From: Verrucomicrobiota bacterium
GTDB lineage: Bacteria; Verrucomicrobiota; Verrucomicrobiia; CAIQCK01
Length of the DNA: 64,000 nt
Assembly (NCBI GenBank): GCA_016222825.1
Contig: JACRQF010000012.1
Coordinates: forward strand, 1-64,000
Direction of reading: 5' to 3'
Each line of letters starts with the position of its first letter. Within the stretch, counting starts at the first letter, position 1. The position numbers and the translations under genes are program-made. The notes under the pieces were generated by a model. That model saw nothing but the letters and a program-made list of their open reading frames with translations, was not told where the DNA came from and did not search any database. Positions 39,109-48,195 of the stretch are shown here, in pieces.

Positions 39109-39597
39109 ATGAAACGAACATGGCAGATTCTGATGATGGGTGGCTTGGTGTTGGCGCTGACGGCGGCGGACGGGCTTGCGCAAGGACGCGGCTGGTGCGG
39201 CATGGGACGCGGCTGGTGCGGACAGGGCGGCGGACGCGGCGCGGGTTGCTGGCTGACGCGCGTGACGCCGACTGACCCGAAGGAGAAGGCGTTCGTCGAG
39301 CAGGTGACGAAGCTGCAAACGGAAATTCGCGACGAACAAGAGGCGCTGGCGACGCTGCAAAAGGGCGGCGCGAGTTCCACCGCGCTGGACGCCCAGAAGA
39401 CCGTGCTGGAAAACCTGCGCGCACAGTTCCGCGAGTTGATGACCAGGAACAGCGAACTGCATCAGCAGATGGTGAAGCGATACGGTGGTGGCCCCGGCTG
39501 GTGCGCTGGGCGCGGCCCAGGCTGTTTTGCCAACTGTCCGCTCGGCATGACCGCTCCCGGCTGCGGCGTGTGCCCGAACTGCCCGTGGACGAAGTGA
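39109..39597 (+). CDS. Small exported Cys/Gly-rich protein with helical middle, possibly Spy/CpxP-like
   Basis: MKRTWQILMMGGLVLALTAADGLAQGRGWCGMGRGWCGQGGGRGAGC...EKAFVEQVTKLQTEIRDEQEALATLQ... Confidence 0.65.
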   Translation: MKRTWQILMMGGLVLALTAADGLAQGRGWCGMGRGWCGQGGGRGAGCWLTRVTPTDPKEKAFVEQVTKLQTEIRDEQEALATLQKGGASSTALDAQKTVLENLRAQFRELMTRNSELHQQMVKRYGGGPGWCAGRGPGCFANCPLGMTAPGCGVCPNCPWTK

Positions 39598-39730
39598 GGC
39601 GCGGAAGCTGAGTTTGGAAGACGACGCGAGGCGGCTGCGCGATGGCACAGCCGCCTCGGTTGTTTTGGGGGCAGGGCAGGGGAAGACGGTCTGTTCTACG
39701 GCGTCGGCGCAAGCGGGGTGTTCGTCGCTG

Positions 39731-40684
39731 CTACAAGGCCTCCACCGACAACGTCGCCGTCGGGTCGCAACCGCTCACGCGCGTGTAAACTCCCGCCGGA
39801 TCGTTGCCGCCGGTCTTCACGCCGCGCCAGACCTCGACGACTTCGGCGGTCACGTATTGCGTGGCCTGGATCACCAACACCCATTGCCCCGCCGTGGCGT
39901 CGTAAGAGAGCCGCTGCGCGGCGCCCGCGAGCACTTGCGCGGGGTCGTCGTTGTGCAGGTGCGAGAAGGAGTGGCCGAAGTTGATCCAGAAACCGTTATT
40001 CATGCCGGCGGCGCTGCCGGGCTTGAAGTAGCTGCACCAGAACAACTCCCCGCCCGCGGGATAGCGCGCCGCGTCGCGATACAGCGAGCCGTCCCACCAC
40101 ACGCCGCCGGACACGCCGCCGTCCCAGAGCAGGTCATCGGACTGCGGATTATTCTCGTCGGGCCATTTCAATCCGCTGCCCCATTTCGGCGGCAGCACAT
40201 CGCACTCGGGTTCCTTGGTCCCGATAAGGTCCCTCTGGTAACCGCTGATCCGGTAACTGGAAGCCGTCGGGCCTTGCGGCACGGCGGGCAGTCAGGTCGG
40301 GGGCGCGGTCTTGACCGTGGGCGCGTAGGCTTGATTGACGGGGATTTGGAACGCGCGGCGCACCGTCGCGTTGTCGGCATTGGTGTGCGGGCGGGCGTTG
40401 TTGACGGCCAACTGCAAGTCTATCCGGCGCGCGTTGAGGCTGGCCACGGCGGCTTTGAACACGGCCTTGGCCGTGTCGAGTTTTCGCTGAAACAGGAATG
40501 TGAATGAACCGTCGGCTGCGCCTGTTCCAAAGCGAATGAGATGCGCATGGTTCCTAGACCAGCTATACAGGCGAGTAATGGTGTCGAATGTAGACTGATC
40601 TAATTTGCTTTTGGCAGTCTTAAAAAGGCTCTTCTGTCCATCGCTTTCAACCATCGCTGCGCATTGCATCAGAACGAATATCAC
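39731..40684 (-). pseudogene. Hypothetical gene interrupted by one in-frame TGA at 40292-40294
   Basis: ORFs 40292-40684 and 39731-40282 are in the same frame; codons run ...APPT TGA LPA VPQGPTASSYRISGY... Confidence 0.6.
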
Positions 40685-40860
40685 CGACTACTCTAGGTAT
40701 CAGCATCTCGGTTTGGTCATTCTGGAAACGGCGCATCTCCAGCGCGGCAAATGAAAAAGCGGACTTTCCACAGGTGTTGACGAATCGGATGATGCGGGAA
40801 AGTTTTTCGTTGATTTGATCAACGACAATCATGAGGACAAAACTGCCTTTGCGGTGACCG

Positions 40861-41442
40861 TTACTGTTTCCACCGTGCCAGCAACTCGTAGAGGACGATG
40901 CTGGCGGTCATGGCGACGTTGAGGCTGTTGGTGATGCCGCGCACGGGGAGCTCGGCGACGTAGTCGGCCTCTTGCAGCAACGCGTCGCGCACGCCGTCGC
41001 GTTCGTGGCCGAAGACGGCGATGAGCGGGAAACGGTAGGGCACTTCGCGGTAGGGGATGCTGCCTTCGCATTGCTCGAAGACGACAAGCTGGTGGCCGGC
41101 GCGGCGCAACTCGGCGATTCGGGGTAGGGGATCGTCGTGTTTTTCCCACGGCACGGTCTGGAGGCTGCCGCCGACGGCGGTCTTGCCGATCTGTTGTTTG
41201 GCGTGCTCGGTCTGGATGGGCGTGCCGGTGATGCCGCTGAGGATGAGGCGCTCGATGTTGGCGCAGTCGCAGACGCGGAAGACGAGGCCGACGTTCTGGA
41301 GAGAGCGGACGTTATCAAGGACGACGGTGACGGGTATGCGCGTGGCGTCCTGGGCGGCGCGGTCGGGCCGGCTGGCGACCAGCTCGGCGGTGGTGTGGCG
41401 TCGGCGCGGTGTTTTCATGTCGTCTGCATTTCGTTCAAGCAC
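40861..41442 (-). CDS. TrmH/SpoU family RNA methyltransferase
   Basis: VVLDNVRSLQNVGLVFRVCDCANIERLILSG...LIAVFGHERDGV...ITNSLNVAMTASIVLYELL. Confidence 0.93.
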   Translation of the reverse strand: MLERNADDMKTPRRRHTTAELVASRPDRAAQDATRIPVTVVLDNVRSLQNVGLVFRVCDCANIERLILSGITGTPIQTEHAKQQIGKTAVGGSLQTVPWEKHDDPLPRIAELRRAGHQLVVFEQCEGSIPYREVPYRFPLIAVFGHERDGVRDALLQEADYVAELPVRGITNSLNVAMTASIVLYELLARWKQ

Positions 41443-41559
41443 TGTAGCGGCGGTCTATGACCGCCGGTCTGTAGGCCACGTGCCCGCACGTGGCGATGAT
41501 GATGATTTCGCCGGGTCGGGGACCCGGCCTACACCGCCGGTCGTCGTCCGCCGCTACAG
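41442..41559. repeat. Nested composite of palindromes
   Basis: Outer arms ctgtagcggcgg/ccgccgctacag; inner gtaggcc/ggcctac; hairpins ccacgtg-cccg-cacgtgg and ccgggtc-ggg-gacccgg. Confidence 0.8.
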
Positions 41560-42309
41560 CAACGTCTTCAATCGTTCTGGAAAGTTCGTGATGATGCCGT
41601 CCGCGCCGGCGGCAATCAAGGCGCGTTGTTGGCGGAGCGAGTCAGCGGTCCATGCGAACACCCGCAGGCCCGCCGCGTGAACGTTCCGCACGAAGCGTTG
41701 CGTGCAGAGCTTGTGATTCGGCGCAAGGGTCGTGGCGCGGAGTTCGCGGGCGACGGTGATGAAGCTGGCGAGGTCGGGAACAGTGGCGTTGAAGCGGCTG
41801 AGGAGGAATGCCAGCTCGATGTCTGGCCGGAGGCGCGCGATGGGGCGGAGGAGTTCGGGGTGAAACGAGAATACGAGGACGGAGCGCTCCATTTTCTCGG
41901 CGAGGATCACATCCAGAACGCGGTCGGGGCTGGCGGACTTGATCTCGACGAGCAACCGTGCCTTGCCGCGGACGAGGTGGCAGAGTTCGCGCAACGTCGG
42001 CACGCCGAAGCCGCGCAGTTCGACGGCGGTGTGGGCGTTGACGGGGCCGCTGGCGGTGGTCGTGCGGTCGAGCGTGTCGTCGTGGATGACGACGGGTTCG
42101 TTGTCGGCGCTGAGATGAACGTCGCACTCGACGGCGTCAACGCCGATGGCCAGCGCGCGCTCGAAAGCGGGCAGTGTGTTTTCCAACTCCGCCCGCCCTT
42201 CGTGCCCGCCCCGATGGGCGATGACGAGCGGCAGCGTTCGGTCTCGAGAACATTCCCCCAGATCCGCGCAGCGCTGTAGCGGCGGTCTCTGACCGCCGAA
42301 ACTCTTCAT
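41554..42309 (-). CDS. Glycerophosphodiester phosphodiesterase
   Basis: VIAHRGGHEGRAELENTLPAFERALAIGVDAVECDVHLSADNEPVVIHDDTLDRTT; nearest in-frame ATG at 42309 lies in the loop of a palindrome. Confidence 0.88.
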   Translation of the reverse strand: MKSFGGQRPPLQRCADLGECSRDRTLPLVIAHRGGHEGRAELENTLPAFERALAIGVDAVECDVHLSADNEPVVIHDDTLDRTTTASGPVNAHTAVELRGFGVPTLRELCHLVRGKARLLVEIKSASPDRVLDVILAEKMERSVLVFSFHPELLRPIARLRPDIELAFLLSRFNATVPDLASFITVARELRATTLAPNHKLCTQRFVRNVHAAGLRVFAWTADSLRQQRALIAAGADGIITNFPERLKTLL

Positions 42310-42346
42310 TGGATGAGCAGACGGCGGTCGGAGACCGCCGCTACAG
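42274..42346. repeat. Inverted repeat, 25-bp arms with one mismatch (ctgtagcggcggtctctgaccgccg)
   Basis: 42274-42298 vs 42322-42346; each arm is itself a hairpin cggcggtc-tct-gaccgccg. Confidence 0.88.
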
Positions 42347-42367
42347 TTCCGACCAGTGTTGGTCGTG

Positions 42368-42751
42368 TCAGGCATTCACGGCCTCCTTCGTCAATTGGCG
42401 CATCAACGCGAGGAACATCGGGTGCTGGCCGATGACGGGGAGCAGCGTGACCTCGAACGCCGGGAACTGTTTTTTGATCTCGTCCAGTTGGCCGGGGATG
42501 TCGGTGTTGAAGTGCGCGCCCTGCGCCATGAAGAGCGGCAGCACGCGGCAGCGCGTGACGCCGGCGGCGGCCAGTTGGCGGACGATGTCGAGCAGCGTGG
42601 GCTTGGCGGACTCCATGTAGCAGAGCAGGACGTTGGCGCTGCCGACGTCTTTGCGGAGGTCGGCGGCCAGTTGCTCAAACGGCGCGCGCCACTGCGGGTA
42701 TTTGCTGCCGTGGGCGAGAAGGACGAGCGGGGTGGATTGTGAGGTTGTCAT
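42368..42751 (-). CDS. cbiX: Sirohydrochlorin cobaltochelatase CbiX-like
   Basis: PLVLLAHGSKYPQWRAPFEQLA...RCRVLPLFMAQGAHFNTDIP. Confidence 0.85.
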   Translation of the reverse strand: MTTSQSTPLVLLAHGSKYPQWRAPFEQLAADLRKDVGSANVLLCYMESAKPTLLDIVRQLAAAGVTRCRVLPLFMAQGAHFNTDIPGQLDEIKKQFPAFEVTLLPVIGQHPMFLALMRQLTKEAVNA

Positions 42752-43545
42752 GGTTGTGTGCAGGGCTGCGGTGCGGAAGAACTCGGCGCGAGGCGCTGGC
42801 GAAGCTCGTCAACGAGCGCTTGCATGTCGTTGAAGGCGTGGGCGGACTGCTGGGGCGGCCGGCCGACGACGATCAGGAGGCATCGCTCGGCGCGCGCGGC
42901 TTCGAGTTTTGCCGGGACGCCGCCCGCTTCGCCGCTGTCCTTGGTGATGACCACGCCGATGCCGAACTGCCGGATGAGGCGGCTGTTCTCGTCGGCGGTG
43001 AATGGGCCGCGTCCTGTGATGATGTGATCGTCGGAGAGGCCGGCCGAGCGGCATAGTTGGAGCGAGTCTGGATGAGGAAGAACTCGGGCAAACAAGGGAA
43101 TGTTGCAGCACACAGCCTCCGCAGCGTAAACGCCGACATTCTTCGAGCCGACGGTCAGCAAGATGGGCTTGCCCGCTTCGCAAGCGAGTCGCGCGGCTTC
43201 GGAGTGGTCGGCGGCAAATCGCACGCCGTCTTCTTCGCCGACGCCGCCGGGCCTGATGAATGTCAGGTATAGAATTCCGGTTTCCGCGGCCACGCGCTCG
43301 GCCGTGGCGCGGACGTTGCTCGCGTAGGGATGCGTGGCGTCCACGATGGCGCGGACGGCGCGCTCCCGGATAAGCTCGGTCATTTCGACTTCCGTCAGGC
43401 GGCCGCTGCGATGGGAGATTCGCGGACGGTTGCCGACGGCGAGGGGCACGTCAGTGGCGGTGGACACAAGCACCTCGCAGCCGGCGTCGGCGATTGCCTC
43501 CGCCAGCGGCGCGGTTTCGCTGGTGCCTCCGAGGAGCAGGATCAT
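42748..43545 (-). CDS. cbiJ: Precorrin-6A/cobalt-precorrin-6A reductase
   Basis: MILLLGGTSETAPLAEAIADAG...AIVDATHPYASNVRATAERVA; ATG at 43545. Confidence 0.92.
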   Translation of the reverse strand: MILLLGGTSETAPLAEAIADAGCEVLVSTATDVPLAVGNRPRISHRSGRLTEVEMTELIRERAVRAIVDATHPYASNVRATAERVAAETGILYLTFIRPGGVGEEDGVRFAADHSEAARLACEAGKPILLTVGSKNVGVYAAEAVCCNIPLFARVLPHPDSLQLCRSAGLSDDHIITGRGPFTADENSRLIRQFGIGVVITKDSGEAGGVPAKLEAARAERCLLIVVGRPPQQSAHAFNDMQALVDELRQRLAPSSSAPQPCTQP

Positions 43546-44325
43546 ACGTTGTAGCCCCGCGGCGTCACGAACCAGCCGTCCAAGCACTTCGAGGAACGGT
43601 TGCCGATGATGACTATGCTCTTCATCGTGATCTCCAGTGCGAGGAAGTGGTCAAGGTCGGAGAGGACGATGTGCTCGTCCGCCGAGCCGACCGCCGTGGC
43701 GACGCCGACGGGCGTTGTGCCGGGGCGGTGTTGACGGAGGATGGCGGCGACCTCTTCGATCTGGGTGATGCGCTTGGTGCTCTTGGGGTTGTAGAGAGCC
43801 ACGACGAGATCGGCGGCGGCGACGGCCTCCACGCGGCGGCGACTTGTCTCCCACGGCACGAGCAGGTCGCTGAGGCTGATGCACGCGTAGTCGAGCATCA
43901 ACGGCGCGCCGAACCGCGCGGCGGCGGCGCTCGCGGCAGTGACGCCGGGGATGATCTCAATCGGCACGCGGATGCCCTCGGCGGCGGCCATCTTGAGGGC
44001 GAGGCCGGCCATGCCGTAGATGCCGGCGTCGCCCGACGACACGAAGGAGACGACCGCGCCATCGCGCGCGCGTTCCAACGCGAGCTTGCAGCGCACGGTC
44101 TCCTGCGTCATGCCCGAGGAAAGCAGTTCCTTGCCGGCGGTCAGGTCGCGGATGTGGTCGAGGTAATGCTTGTAGCCGACGACGACGCTGCTGGCGGCGA
44201 TGGCCGCCTCGGCGCGGTGGGTGCGGTCCTGCACGCTGCCGGGACCGATGCCGACTACAAACAGTTTTCCCGCGCGACCGCCACCGTCACTCCGTTCAGG
44301 ATGGTCTTGGGTAGTATTAATTGGG
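43542..44325 (-). CDS. cbiH: Precorrin-3B C17-methyltransferase (start approximate, no in-frame ATG)
   Basis: GKLFVVGIGPGSVQDRTHRAEAAIAASSVVVGYKHY...IEIIPGVTAASAAAA...LVVALYNPKS. Confidence 0.88.
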
Positions 44326-45028
44326 TTCTCCTTCCGGCCAGCAACGCGCACGGCTCGGCCACGGCTGGCAGATTGACTTTCGACTTCACGAATCGCGACC
44401 GGCCAAACTTCTTCGGCGTCGAGCGAATCTCGTCCGACGGGATGAAACGCAGACTCAGGCCGAGCTGCGCGGCGGCTTCGATCAAGCCGGCTTCCTGTGA
44501 CTTGATGTCCGCCGATGCCAACAACCGGACTTGCTCCGGCCGCGCTCCGACTTTGCGCAACGCCGCGTGAACGGCGGCGACAATCGGCTCGCTTGCCGCG
44601 CCGCGCCGGCAGCCGACGCCGACGATGAGGTTGCGGGCGGCTTCCGTCGTCGTGGTGACGACCGGCTCGGCGCCGAGGATGTTCGCGACACGAAGGGCGA
44701 GCGCATTCGCGCCGCCTTCGTGGCCGCTGAGCAGACTGATGGCGAAGCGCGCGCCAACATCTAGGACGACGACAGCCGGATCGCTGAGCTTGTGCTGAAC
44801 CAGCGGTGCAATCGCCCGCACCACGACGCCGCATGGACAGATATAAACCAAGCCCGCATAGCGGCAGAAAATCTGGCGACTCAAAGCAACGACGGAACTA
44901 AACCGCTTTGCGCGTTGCTTGCGCGGCACGACGCTGTGGATGTAGAGATCCGCATCGGGCATCTGGCGAGCCAGCCGCACGGCGACGCGCGCGCCCTCGG
45001 CGGAGAGCGTGATAATCGCCAGCCTCAT
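44255..45028 (-). CDS. cbiG: Cobalt-precorrin-5A hydrolase CbiG (short form)
   Basis: LLSGHEGGANALALRVANILGAEPVVTTTTEA; LIVGVGCRRGA. Confidence 0.92.
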   Translation of the reverse strand: MRLAIITLSAEGARVAVRLARQMPDADLYIHSVVPRKQRAKRFSSVVALSRQIFCRYAGLVYICPCGVVVRAIAPLVQHKLSDPAVVVLDVGARFAISLLSGHEGGANALALRVANILGAEPVVTTTTEAARNLIVGVGCRRGAASEPIVAAVHAALRKVGARPEQVRLLASADIKSQEAGLIEAAAQLGLSLRFIPSDEIRSTPKKFGRSRFVKSKVNLPAVAEPCALLAGRRTQLILPKTILNGVTVAVARENCL

Positions 45029-45783
45029 TTCCGCGCGCCCTTCCGGCAGCCATGCGTGAAGGCCGCGTCGTAGAGTTTTGAAACGGGGATGTCGCGCTCC
45101 AGTGCGCGGCCCACGATGATCATCGCCGTCTTGTGGATGTCCAGCTTCGCCATCTTGGCAGCGATGCTCGCGAGCGTGCCGCGGACAATCTTCTGGTCAG
45201 GCCACGAAGCGCGATAGACCACGGCTATCGGGCAGGCGCGACCGTAATGCTTCGCCAGCGTGCGGGCGATGTCGTCCAGCTTCGCCGCGGACAGGAAGAG
45301 GCAGAGCGTGGCGCGCGTCTGTGCGAGTCGCTCCAGTTCCTGCTCGGGCGGCAGCGGCGTCCGGCCGGAGGTGCGCGTGAGGATGATGGTCTGCGAAACC
45401 TCCGGCGCGGTTAGCTCAGTCCTTAGCGCGGCGGCGGCGGCTTGGAACGAGCTGACGCCCGGCACGACTTCGTAGCCGATACCGAGCTTGTCCAGCTCGT
45501 TCATCTGCTCGCGGATTGCGCCGTAGATGGACGGGTCGCCGGAGTGAAGACGAATGACGTTGATGTTCCGCTTCTTCGCCTGGCGGCAAAGCTCGATGAT
45601 CTCCGGCAGCGCGAGCGCGGCGGAATCGTGCTTCTCAGCGCCGGCAGGCAGCAGCGCCAAGACGCGCGGGCTGACGAGCGAACCGGCGTAGATGCAGCAA
45701 CGGCAGCTCTTGAGCAGGCGCACAGCTTTGACGGTGAGCAGGTCCGGGTCGCCGGGGCCGGCACCGACGAAGATGACTTTCAT
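45025..45783 (-). CDS. cbiF: Precorrin-4 C11-methyltransferase
   Basis: MKVIFVGAGPGDPDLLTVKAVRLL...IRLHSGDPSIYGAI...YEVVPGVSSFQAAAA. Confidence 0.95.
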   Translation of the reverse strand: MKVIFVGAGPGDPDLLTVKAVRLLKSCRCCIYAGSLVSPRVLALLPAGAEKHDSAALALPEIIELCRQAKKRNINVIRLHSGDPSIYGAIREQMNELDKLGIGYEVVPGVSSFQAAAAALRTELTAPEVSQTIILTRTSGRTPLPPEQELERLAQTRATLCLFLSAAKLDDIARTLAKHYGRACPIAVVYRASWPDQKIVRGTLASIAAKMAKLDIHKTAMIIVGRALERDIPVSKLYDAAFTHGCRKGARK

Positions 45784-46508
45784 TGCGCGCTCCTTTCGTC
45801 GGCGTGGACGAGGATGATGGAAAGGTAACCGGCCTTCGCGTCGGCCTGCTTGAGCTTGCGCAGGTCGGTTTCGATCTGCTGGCCCTCCTGCCCGGCGCGC
45901 GCGACGAACACCGCGCGCCCGATCAGGCCGGTCTCTTCGAGGAGGTTGAGAATGTCCTGTAGCCGGTCGCCGATCTTCATGAGCACCACCGTTCCTCCGG
46001 TCGCGATGGCACGGCGCACGGGTTCCAGATCGTCGGCGGTCGGCACGATGGTGACGGGTTGCTTGCCCTCGCCGATGGGGAACTGGGTCAGGGCGGCCAC
46101 GGCGCAGAACGACGTGATGCCGGGGACGGTGACGACGTTGGCGGCGGGGAGTTTGCGTTTGAGTTCGCGCAGCAGGTAGATGTAGGTCGAGTAGAGGAGG
46201 GGATCGCCGAGCGTGAGGAAGCAGGCGTCATCGCCGGCCTGGAGCACGAGCGCGATTTGCGCGGCGGCGTCGGCCCAATGACGCGACAGCTCTTCGCGGT
46301 CGGTGAGCATGGGAAAGAGCAGCTCGTGGACGACGGCGTCCTTGCCGATGTGTTGCCTGGCGATCTCCAGTGCCACGCTGTCGGCGCCGATCTTGGCCTT
46401 GGGCACAAACACATGCCGGCAGCGGCTCAGCACGCCAGCGGCTTTGAGCGTCAACAACTCGGGGTCGCCGGGACCGACGCCGATGCCGTAGAAAGTTCCG
46501 GCGCTCAT
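45780..46508 (-). CDS. cbiL: Precorrin-2 C20-methyltransferase
   Basis: FYGIGVGPGDPELLTLKAAGVLSRC...FLTLGDPLLYSTYIYL...TVPGITSF. Confidence 0.95.
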   Translation of the reverse strand: MSAGTFYGIGVGPGDPELLTLKAAGVLSRCRHVFVPKAKIGADSVALEIARQHIGKDAVVHELLFPMLTDREELSRHWADAAAQIALVLQAGDDACFLTLGDPLLYSTYIYLLRELKRKLPAANVVTVPGITSFCAVAALTQFPIGEGKQPVTIVPTADDLEPVRRAIATGGTVVLMKIGDRLQDILNLLEETGLIGRAVFVARAGQEGQQIETDLRKLKQADAKAGYLSIILVHADERSAQ

Positions 46509-47149
46509 TGCAGCACCTCCTTGTGGAGCAAGAGCACGATGGTGCGACTGGCGAGTTTCATGGTTTGCAGTTGGGACGGTTTGATTTGCCGGATGCGCTC
46601 GTCAGGGAGCGTCAGGTTCTCGCATACGAAGACTTGATGGCTTGCCGCGAGTGCCGTCGCCAGCGAGGCGATCCACGGTTGGGTTGTGTCGTTGCCAGCA
46701 AGGACGGCGAGCTTCTTCTCTCGAACCAATGCGGCTGCGGAGGTGTCCGGCTTCTTGTCGTGGGCTGTCACGATGCGTGCGTCGAGCCAGTCGAGGCCGA
46801 GTCGCGCGAACGCAACCTGGACGGAACTGACGCCGGGGATTATCTGGCAGGCGGCGCGGCCAAACCGTTTCACGATGGGCGTCGCGAGACTGCACAGGCC
46901 GGGATCGCCCGTCACGAGCGCGACGACTCTCTTCTGGCCGGCGCGCGCGGCGATCTGGCCCAGCACAGTCTCGATGTCTGCTTTCACGACGATTCGCTCG
47001 GCGTCTTGTGTTGGAAACAAATCAAGCAACCGCTGCGCGCCGACCAACACTTTGGCGTGCTCGATGGCGGCGCGCGCGACGGGCGTCAGGTAATCCAGCG
47101 CACCCGGCCCGCAGCCGACGATGGTGATCTTGTGTGTGTTCATTGCCAT
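46505..47149 (-). CDS. cbiE: Precorrin-6Y C5,15-methyltransferase, CbiE domain only
   Basis: ITIVGCGPGALDYLTPVARAAIEHAKVLVGAQRLLDLF...IIPGVSSVQVAFARLGLDW. Confidence 0.93.
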   Translation of the reverse strand: MAMNTHKITIVGCGPGALDYLTPVARAAIEHAKVLVGAQRLLDLFPTQDAERIVVKADIETVLGQIAARAGQKRVVALVTGDPGLCSLATPIVKRFGRAACQIIPGVSSVQVAFARLGLDWLDARIVTAHDKKPDTSAAALVREKKLAVLAGNDTTQPWIASLATALAASHQVFVCENLTLPDERIRQIKPSQLQTMKLASRTIVLLLHKEVLQ

Positions 47150-48195
47150 GGCGTCATGTCACCGCATTGGCCGAGAATCTTGCCTGTCAGGTTGATCAAG
47201 ACAACCGCGATTTCGCGCCGCTGGCTAAGCCGCTGCGCGATACTGGAACGAACCGCCGACGCCAATGCATCCGCCAGTCTGCGTTGCTCCTCAGCGGACA
47301 GACTCTCAAAGACGCCTTCGACCGTCGCGCACTCGGGCATCGGGCGCGAGAGCGTGGTTTCCGCGAGCCGCGCCACAATCGGCACGGCGCTGGGCGACTG
47401 CGAGGAATGCGTGTCCCAATGCCCCTCGATGAGCTTCGCCAGCTTGCCCGGATGGCCGACTATCATGAAGCGCGGGAAATCGCGCTGCGCGGTTAGTTCC
47501 AGCATGAAGCCCCACTGGTTGCTCACCTGGATGACCTGTTCCGCGGCGAGACGAAAATTCTTGCGGGCGGCGCGCTCGCCGATGTTGCCTGGGACTAGCA
47601 CGGGCATCCGCACGCCGTTCGCTGCCGCCACGTCGAGCGAACACTTGAGCGCGTCGCGCAACGCGGACGAACTGAACGGTCGGACGCGGCCGGAGGTGCC
47701 GATGATGGAGATGCCGCCGACAACTCCAAGTCGTGGGTTGAACGTGCGCTCTGCCAGTTCGCGCCCGCCGGGGACGGAGATGGTGACTCGCACGCCGCGG
47801 TCGGTGACTTCGCGGATGGCGCTGCGAATCATCTGGCGCGGGACGGGATTGATGGCCGGTTCGCCGGGCGGCAGCGAGAGGCCAGACTTCGTGACGGTGC
47901 CGACGCCTTCGCCCGCGGTGAAAAGGACTTCGCTTCCTTCTATGAACTCAATAGTGGCGATGACGGTGGCTTTGTCGGTCACGTCGGGATCGTCTCCGGC
48001 ATCTTTGCGGATCGCCGCTTCAAACGCGTCGCCCACGTGGCGGCAGTGGAGAACTGGAAACTTCGCACGGCTCCCATCGGGCAGGGAAATCTCGACCTCG
48101 GTCGGCGCAGTGCCGCGACAGAGCAAGGAGACGGCGGCCTTGGCTGCGGCAGCGGCGCAGGTGCCCGTCGTGTAGCCTGTGCGTAAGCCGCTCAT
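47140..48195 (-). CDS. cbiD: Cobalt-precorrin-5B C1-methyltransferase
   Basis: LRTGYTTGTCAAAAAKAA...INPVPRQMIRSAI...VVGGISIIGTSGRVRPFS. Confidence 0.95.
   Translation of the reverse strand: MSGLRTGYTTGTCAAAAAKAAVSLLCRGTAPTEVEISLPDGSRAKFPVLHCRHVGDAFEAAIRKDAGDDPDVTDKATVIATIEFIEGSEVLFTAGEGVGTVTKSGLSLPPGEPAINPVPRQMIRSAIREVTDRGVRVTISVPGGRELAERTFNPRLGVVGGISIIGTSGRVRPFSSSALRDALKCSLDVAAANGVRMPVLVPGNIGERAARKNFRLAAEQVIQVSNQWGFMLELTAQRDFPRFMIVGHPGKLAKLIEGHWDTHSSQSPSAVPIVARLAETTLSRPMPECATVEGVFESLSAEEQRRLADALASAVRSSIAQRLSQRREIAVVLINLTGKILGQCGDMTPWQ

Noticed and set aside
40292-40294. Selenocysteine codon for the in-frame TGA
   Set aside because: No SECIS-like hairpin was apparent and no known selenoprotein motif surrounds it; nonsense mutation or read error is simpler.
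46508-48175. 555-aa plus-strand ORF opposite cbiE/cbiD
   Set aside because: Antisense to well-recognised cobalamin genes; no domain signal.
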